Source: an uncultured Clostridia bacterium | GTDB lineage: Bacteria; Bacillota; Clostridia; Christensenellales; UBA1242 | Direction of reading: 5' to 3' | Length of the DNA: 32,906 bases | Assembly: GCA_934756675.1 (NCBI GenBank) | Contig: CAKVLG010000010.1 | Span: 1-32,906, forward strand | In this document: positions 30,059-32,906 of the stretch, in pieces | How the letters are laid out: each line of letters starts with the position of its first letter | Position numbering within the stretch: position 1 is the stretch's first letter | The notes under the pieces: model-generated | What the model was told of the DNA's origin: nothing | What the model saw: only the letters and a program-made list of their open reading frames with translations | The model's database searches: none | Position numbers and translations under genes: made by a program

Positions 30059-30985
30059 CATTTCTTGCATGATTTCTTTTGCAAGATTTATACCTTTTTT
30101 GATGTCTTCTTCTTGCATTGACGCACGCGCTTTCATGTTAATTTCTATGTCACTTGTGTGTTTTTTGTTTATTGTCGTTTGGGTAAACTCGTGCACAAGC
30201 AACTCTAAGTATTCATCATACCCAATCTTTATTGTGTCACGCGCGGCAATAAGTTTTAAGCTTTTTAGCGTGTTATCAATGCTAAGTGGTTGTTTTTCCC
30301 ACCCCTTGTCTAGCATAAAATCGCCACCACCAAGTTTACACCTAGCAACACCTTCGCCACGTTCATGGTTATAAAGCATCACAAGTTTAGCAATCATGCA
30401 CTGGTTAACAATATGCTCTTGGCTTATTGTAAACTTAACAAACCTATATTCTGGTTCTGGAACATACATTCCCCAAACGCCTTCGTCACTTGCTATGCAA
30501 CGCGCTTGATTAATATATGGCGTAACATAAAGTTCGTTTTTACCACGGGCAAAGTACTCTGTTGGTGCAATAACACTCTTATCTTTTTTGTGCAGCTTGC
30601 AAAGATTATCTGCTTCTTTTTTCACAATTCCAAATTCTATTGCTGGTTGTTTTACTAGAACTGTGTTTCTGTTTCCAAAATTATCTTCCATAACAAAAAC
30701 AAGTTCTGTGCTACCATAGTTGATAAACTCGAAAAAGATTTTAGCATCTTTCATATTCTTCTTGAGTGCAAAATATCGTGAAAACTCACCTAAAAAATCT
30801 ATAATCTCTTGCTGCTCTTCGTCTTCTGTTTTGTTATCTTTGGCTAAAATATATGCGTTATTAAAAACTTCGATGCCTTTGTTGTTATTTAGTTTACCAT
30901 CAAGTTCAAGCATAAGTTCCCTAAGCTCTTTATCTGTTAGCTGTTTTAATTCAAGCATATCCTTATTGTTTTTTCGTCTTTCCAT
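30056..30985 (-). CDS. Unknown protein, possibly kinase-like fold
   Basis: A 309-residue soluble protein I do not recognise. The middle has a weak kinase-like order: NTVLVKQPA (a possible ATP lysine near 112), KKEADNLCKLH about 12 residues later (a possible partner Glu), a hinge-like NELYVTPYI near 150, and GGGDFMLDKG near 219, which recalls a DFG-type metal site. No canonical HxD catalytic loop is evident, so activity is doubtful and the resemblance may be chance. The N-terminal 90 residues are charged and helical. GGGAGAG lies just before the ATG. Confidence 0.75.
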   Translation of the reverse strand: MERRKNNKDMLELKQLTDKELRELMLELDGKLNNNKGIEVFNNAYILAKDNKTEDEEQQEIIDFLGEFSRYFALKKNMKDAKIFFEFINYGSTELVFVMEDNFGNRNTVLVKQPAIEFGIVKKEADNLCKLHKKDKSVIAPTEYFARGKNELYVTPYINQARCIASDEGVWGMYVPEPEYRFVKFTISQEHIVNQCMIAKLVMLYNHERGEGVARCKLGGGDFMLDKGWEKQPLSIDNTLKSLKLIAARDTIKIGYDEYLELLVHEFTQTTINKKHTSDIEINMKARASMQEEDIKKGINLAKEIMQEM

Positions 30986-31044
30986 TAACTCTCCCGATGT
31001 GACTTTTTGCCAGATTCTATCGAATACTATGCCAGATATAACAC

Positions 31045-31500
31045 CTAAATTCTGCCATATTTATCTAGTATTTTTAGCCTAAACCTTTCTAGCGTTTTGT
31101 GTAGCATAAAAAGTTCTTTGTGCGCCTTGTTCAATTTTTCAAAGGCCTTTGTCATTTCTGTTTCTATGTTCTCTTGCTTGCAATACAAAAAATCAATTCC
31201 GCATTGGTGGCAAAAATAATTACGGTTTTTAGCAAGCTCTTTTAAAACAAAATAGTCGCTATCAGACAATGTTTTTCGCCCACGTATTTGGTCTAGATTT
31301 TGAAGTTCTTTTATCACCTTTCCAAGACCTTTAAACCTGTCGTCAAACCTAACAAGCCTTAGGTTTTCGTCAAAATCGCCAGAATATATCCCAGCGTAAA
31401 TAATCTTTAAATCGTTTTCAATTAATTGATACATAAGTATCGTGTCACCAAGCACGCATTTATATTTTTCTAGCATGAGCTTAATTTGTCTGTCGTTCAT
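31045..31500 (-). CDS. Small helical protein with HEPN-like motif
   Basis: A 151-residue, largely helical protein of unknown function. LAKNRNYFCHQCG near residue 94 contains R-x4-H with a following-N arginine (RNYFCH), the active-site pattern of HEPN RNases, and the preceding LIENDLKIIYAGI helix also fits such folds. HEPN proteins are often toxins or defence effectors, but no partner antitoxin is evident. GAGGG precedes ATG 31500, so the earlier in-frame ATG at 31551 is rejected. The HEPN call is motif-level only. Confidence 0.7.
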   Translation of the reverse strand: MNDRQIKLMLEKYKCVLGDTILMYQLIENDLKIIYAGIYSGDFDENLRLVRFDDRFKGLGKVIKELQNLDQIRGRKTLSDSDYFVLKELAKNRNYFCHQCGIDFLYCKQENIETEMTKAFEKLNKAHKELFMLHKTLERFRLKILDKYGRI

Positions 31501-31548
31501 AGTTTCCCTCGCGTTTTTATTGTAGCATGTAAACGCATTTTTTTGCAA

Positions 31549-31580
31549 CAAAAAAGCCTGCTAAAAAGCAGACCTTTTTT
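31549..31580 (-). terminator. Terminator after the 31579 gene
   Basis: Minus strand: GTCTGCT, loop TTTT, AGCAGGC, then a T-run. It immediately follows the stop codon at 31579. Confidence 0.75.
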
Positions 31581-31914
31581 ATTCAAATACTTCTTCAGAA
31601 ATCTTTTTATAAAGCTTATCGTTGTTTTCTTTTATTGCATAGTTCATTGCTACAAAAGTTTCTTCAAGTTTTTCTGCAGCTGCACCGTTGCCAGCAACCT
31701 TCATTTCCTTGCAAGTTTCTTTTACACTTTCACTAGTTTGTTTTGTCACTTGGTTAGCAAGTGCACGAATAACAATACGTATTGCTCTTTTTTCTTTTTC
31801 TGTGTGGTTATCTTTAAGCAAATATTCTTGTAACATATAAATCTTTGATAAGACCTTTATATCTGCTGATTCAAACCCAACATTACATTTTTTCTCTTCT
31901 TTTTTTTCACTCAT
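31579..31914 (-). CDS. Small charged protein of unknown function
   Basis: A 111-residue lysine- and glutamate-rich helical protein (MSEKKEEKKCN at the start). ADIKVLSKIYMLQEYLLKD loosely resembles GNIGVLLQLQECLKKDELT in the product of the gene just upstream, so the two may be distant paralogues. There is no membrane segment or known motif. Only a weak purine-rich stretch precedes the ATG. It lies 31 bases downstream of its neighbour and is likely in the same transcript. Confidence 0.65.
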   Translation of the reverse strand: MSEKKEEKKCNVGFESADIKVLSKIYMLQEYLLKDNHTEKEKRAIRIVIRALANQVTKQTSESVKETCKEMKVAGNGAAAEKLEETFVAMNYAIKENNDKLYKKISEEVFE

Positions 31915-31945
31915 TTTCTTTATTTCTTTATATTTGCTTACAAAA

Positions 31946-32296
31946 TTATTCCATTTCGTCAGCTTTGATTTTTTCTTTCTTTTTGTTTAGCATTGCATGA
32001 TTATCTAGCATATATTCAATTTTATCTGCAAGTTCATTGTTTTGATCTTTGCGAATTTCAGTATCAACACCATTATCCTTGCATAAATCATAGATTTCTT
32101 CTTCTGTTTCGGTTGCTTCAAAAATAGCTGACTGACACAAACTATCTGTAAGTTCAATCATTTTGCAAACATCTTCTTTTGTAAGTTCATCTTTTTTTAG
32201 GCACTCTTGCAATTGCAAAAGAACACCTATGTTACCCGAAACTTTTTCACTTCGCTTACCAAGAACTTCTAAATTTTCATAAAATTTATTATTCAT
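31946..32296 (-). CDS. Small acidic helical protein of unknown function
   Basis: A 116-residue helical acidic protein (ATETEEEIYDLCKDNG in the middle, KKKEKIKADEME at the end) with no recognised domain. GGGG lies about 8 bases before the ATG. Its own perfect consensus promoter (32325-32353) overlaps the end of the kinase gene. With the 31579 gene it forms a two-gene unit of related small proteins. Confidence 0.7.
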   Translation of the reverse strand: MNNKFYENLEVLGKRSEKVSGNIGVLLQLQECLKKDELTKEDVCKMIELTDSLCQSAIFEATETEEEIYDLCKDNGVDTEIRKDQNNELADKIEYMLDNHAMLNKKKEKIKADEME

Positions 32297-32324
32297 AACG
32301 TAACCCCATACTTTTATTGTAAAT

Positions 32325-32353
32325 ATTATATCACAAAGCTGTTAATTTGTCAA
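32325..32353 (-). promoter_or_regulatory. Consensus promoter for the small-protein pair
   Basis: Minus strand: TTGACA (32348-32353), 17-base spacer, TATAAT (32325-32330). The -35 box lies inside the last codons of the upstream gene. Confidence 0.85.
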
Positions 32354-32845
32354 CTTTAGGGTGAGTTTAAACCCATGTCGAAGCAAGGCATCTTCTATAT
32401 ATTCGCCACTTTTTAAAAACATTTTTTCGCCAGGTTGACCAATCATCATGTTTCGCCACTCGTTATATTTTTCACCAAACAATTGAACAAACTCTTTTGT
32501 GTTGCCACGGTTATCAGCGCGACGTAAATACTCTTGTTTTAACCCTTCTTCTGGAACTGCAACCATATAACCGATTTTAAGGCGGTTTAGTTCTTCTAAA
32601 ATGTAATCACGCCCTAAGATAAGCACAATCTTGCCAGTCGCATTTGCTTTTTTAATTGCATCTATGTAATTTTGTGGCCAAAGCGGGTTTTTGCTGAGCA
32701 TTTTTGTGTTGCCCTTCAGTTTTTCTGTTATTTCACTTTCACTAACAACATAATGAAAAGGCGTGGACGACAAGTCCACGACATTACTATATTTTTTAGC
32801 AATTGTTGTCTTTCCAATGCACGGAAACCCTGCAATTATCATCAT
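32342..32845 (-). CDS. P-loop nucleotide kinase-like protein
   Basis: A 167-residue P-loop protein. The Walker A is GFPCIGKTT (residues 6-14), followed by VVDLSSTPF and an adenylate-kinase-like layout: WPQNYIDAIKKA near 56, GKIVLILGRDYILEEL near 71 (second strand), and LRRADNRGNT near 107 as a possible arginine-rich lid. Such small kinases are common in phages and mobile elements, though here no phage genes adjoin. The substrate is unknown. Two consecutive ATGs start the protein, with a weak AGAG site. Confidence 0.8.
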   Translation of the reverse strand: MMIIAGFPCIGKTTIAKKYSNVVDLSSTPFHYVVSESEITEKLKGNTKMLSKNPLWPQNYIDAIKKANATGKIVLILGRDYILEELNRLKIGYMVAVPEEGLKQEYLRRADNRGNTKEFVQLFGEKYNEWRNMMIGQPGEKMFLKSGEYIEDALLRHGFKLTLKLTN

Positions 32846-32870
32846 TTATCTCTACTTTATTATTTTTATT

Positions 32871-32906
32871 ATGTACTTCGCGCGCTTTGATGGTACTGGC
32901 GAATTT
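32871..32906 (+). CDS. Possible gene start running off the right edge
   Basis: Twelve open codons (MYFARFDGTGEF) from an ATG divergent from the kinase gene, with no Shine-Dalgarno. A TATTAT ends 7 bases upstream, so it could be leaderless, but the -35 region is poor. It is too short to identify. Confidence 0.25.
   Translation, partial: MYFARFDGTGEF

Overview
The window is about 32.9 kb of AT-rich bacterial chromosome. The gene set points to an uncultured-type clostridial Firmicute: AckA/Pta acetate fermentation, TmcAL, a YlbJ-like membrane protein, AGGAGG-like Shine-Dalgarno sites, consensus TTGACA/TATAAT promoters and hairpin-plus-T terminators. No rRNA, CRISPR array, transposase or phage gene is visible. 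It looks like ordinary chromosome with accessory genes interspersed, so any genus name would be a guess.

Layout. 1-733: start of a secreted protein gene (minus strand), then a repeat-rich stretch with a MITE-like element (278-536) and a 129-bp imperfect palindrome ending on the rpmF stop codon. 734-3781: rpmF, yceD (DUF177), ackA and pta, all minus. pta is divergent from tmcAL (3803-4984), which uses acetate to modify tRNA-Met; their promoters are packed back to back. 5011-8957: PnuC-like transporter, ylbJ, a coiled-coil protein, rsmD and alr. 9006-9929: an SDR reductase and tRNA-Lys(CTT), followed by an inverted scrap of the tRNA 3' end. 10365-15060: small membrane protein, ABC-2 exporter pair, ASCH protein, GNAT, an NDT-like/Nudix fusion, nitroreductase and a GNAT remnant. 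15144-18255: SUKH-like protein, alpha/beta hydrolase, TraX-like membrane protein and an unrecognised HExxH protein. 18450-23624: divergent NDK-like protein, M16 peptidase homologue, asnS and a GT4/PIG-L fusion. 23647-25373: aconitase-X small and large subunits. 25539-29984: DUF11 repeat protein, S66 peptidase, DUF3419-like protein, an unknown protein and a YhhN protein. 30056-32845: a run of small unknown proteins and a P-loop kinase.

The most general signal is in gene starts. Four genes (17163 minus, 18255 minus, 19122 plus, 27625 plus) have a clear -35/-10 promoter whose -10 box ends exactly 6 bases before an ATG, with no Shine-Dalgarno. This is the geometry of leaderless mRNAs, alongside many conventionally led genes. 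Other points of interest are the GT4/PIG-L fusion, the nucleotide kinase with a large insertion but an intact active site, the NDT-like/Nudix fusion, the uncharacterised HExxH/NEG protein, and an alanine racemase whose best N-terminus would need a non-standard start codon.

Most functional calls rest on motifs read by eye. Promoter and terminator calls rest on consensus and spacing only.
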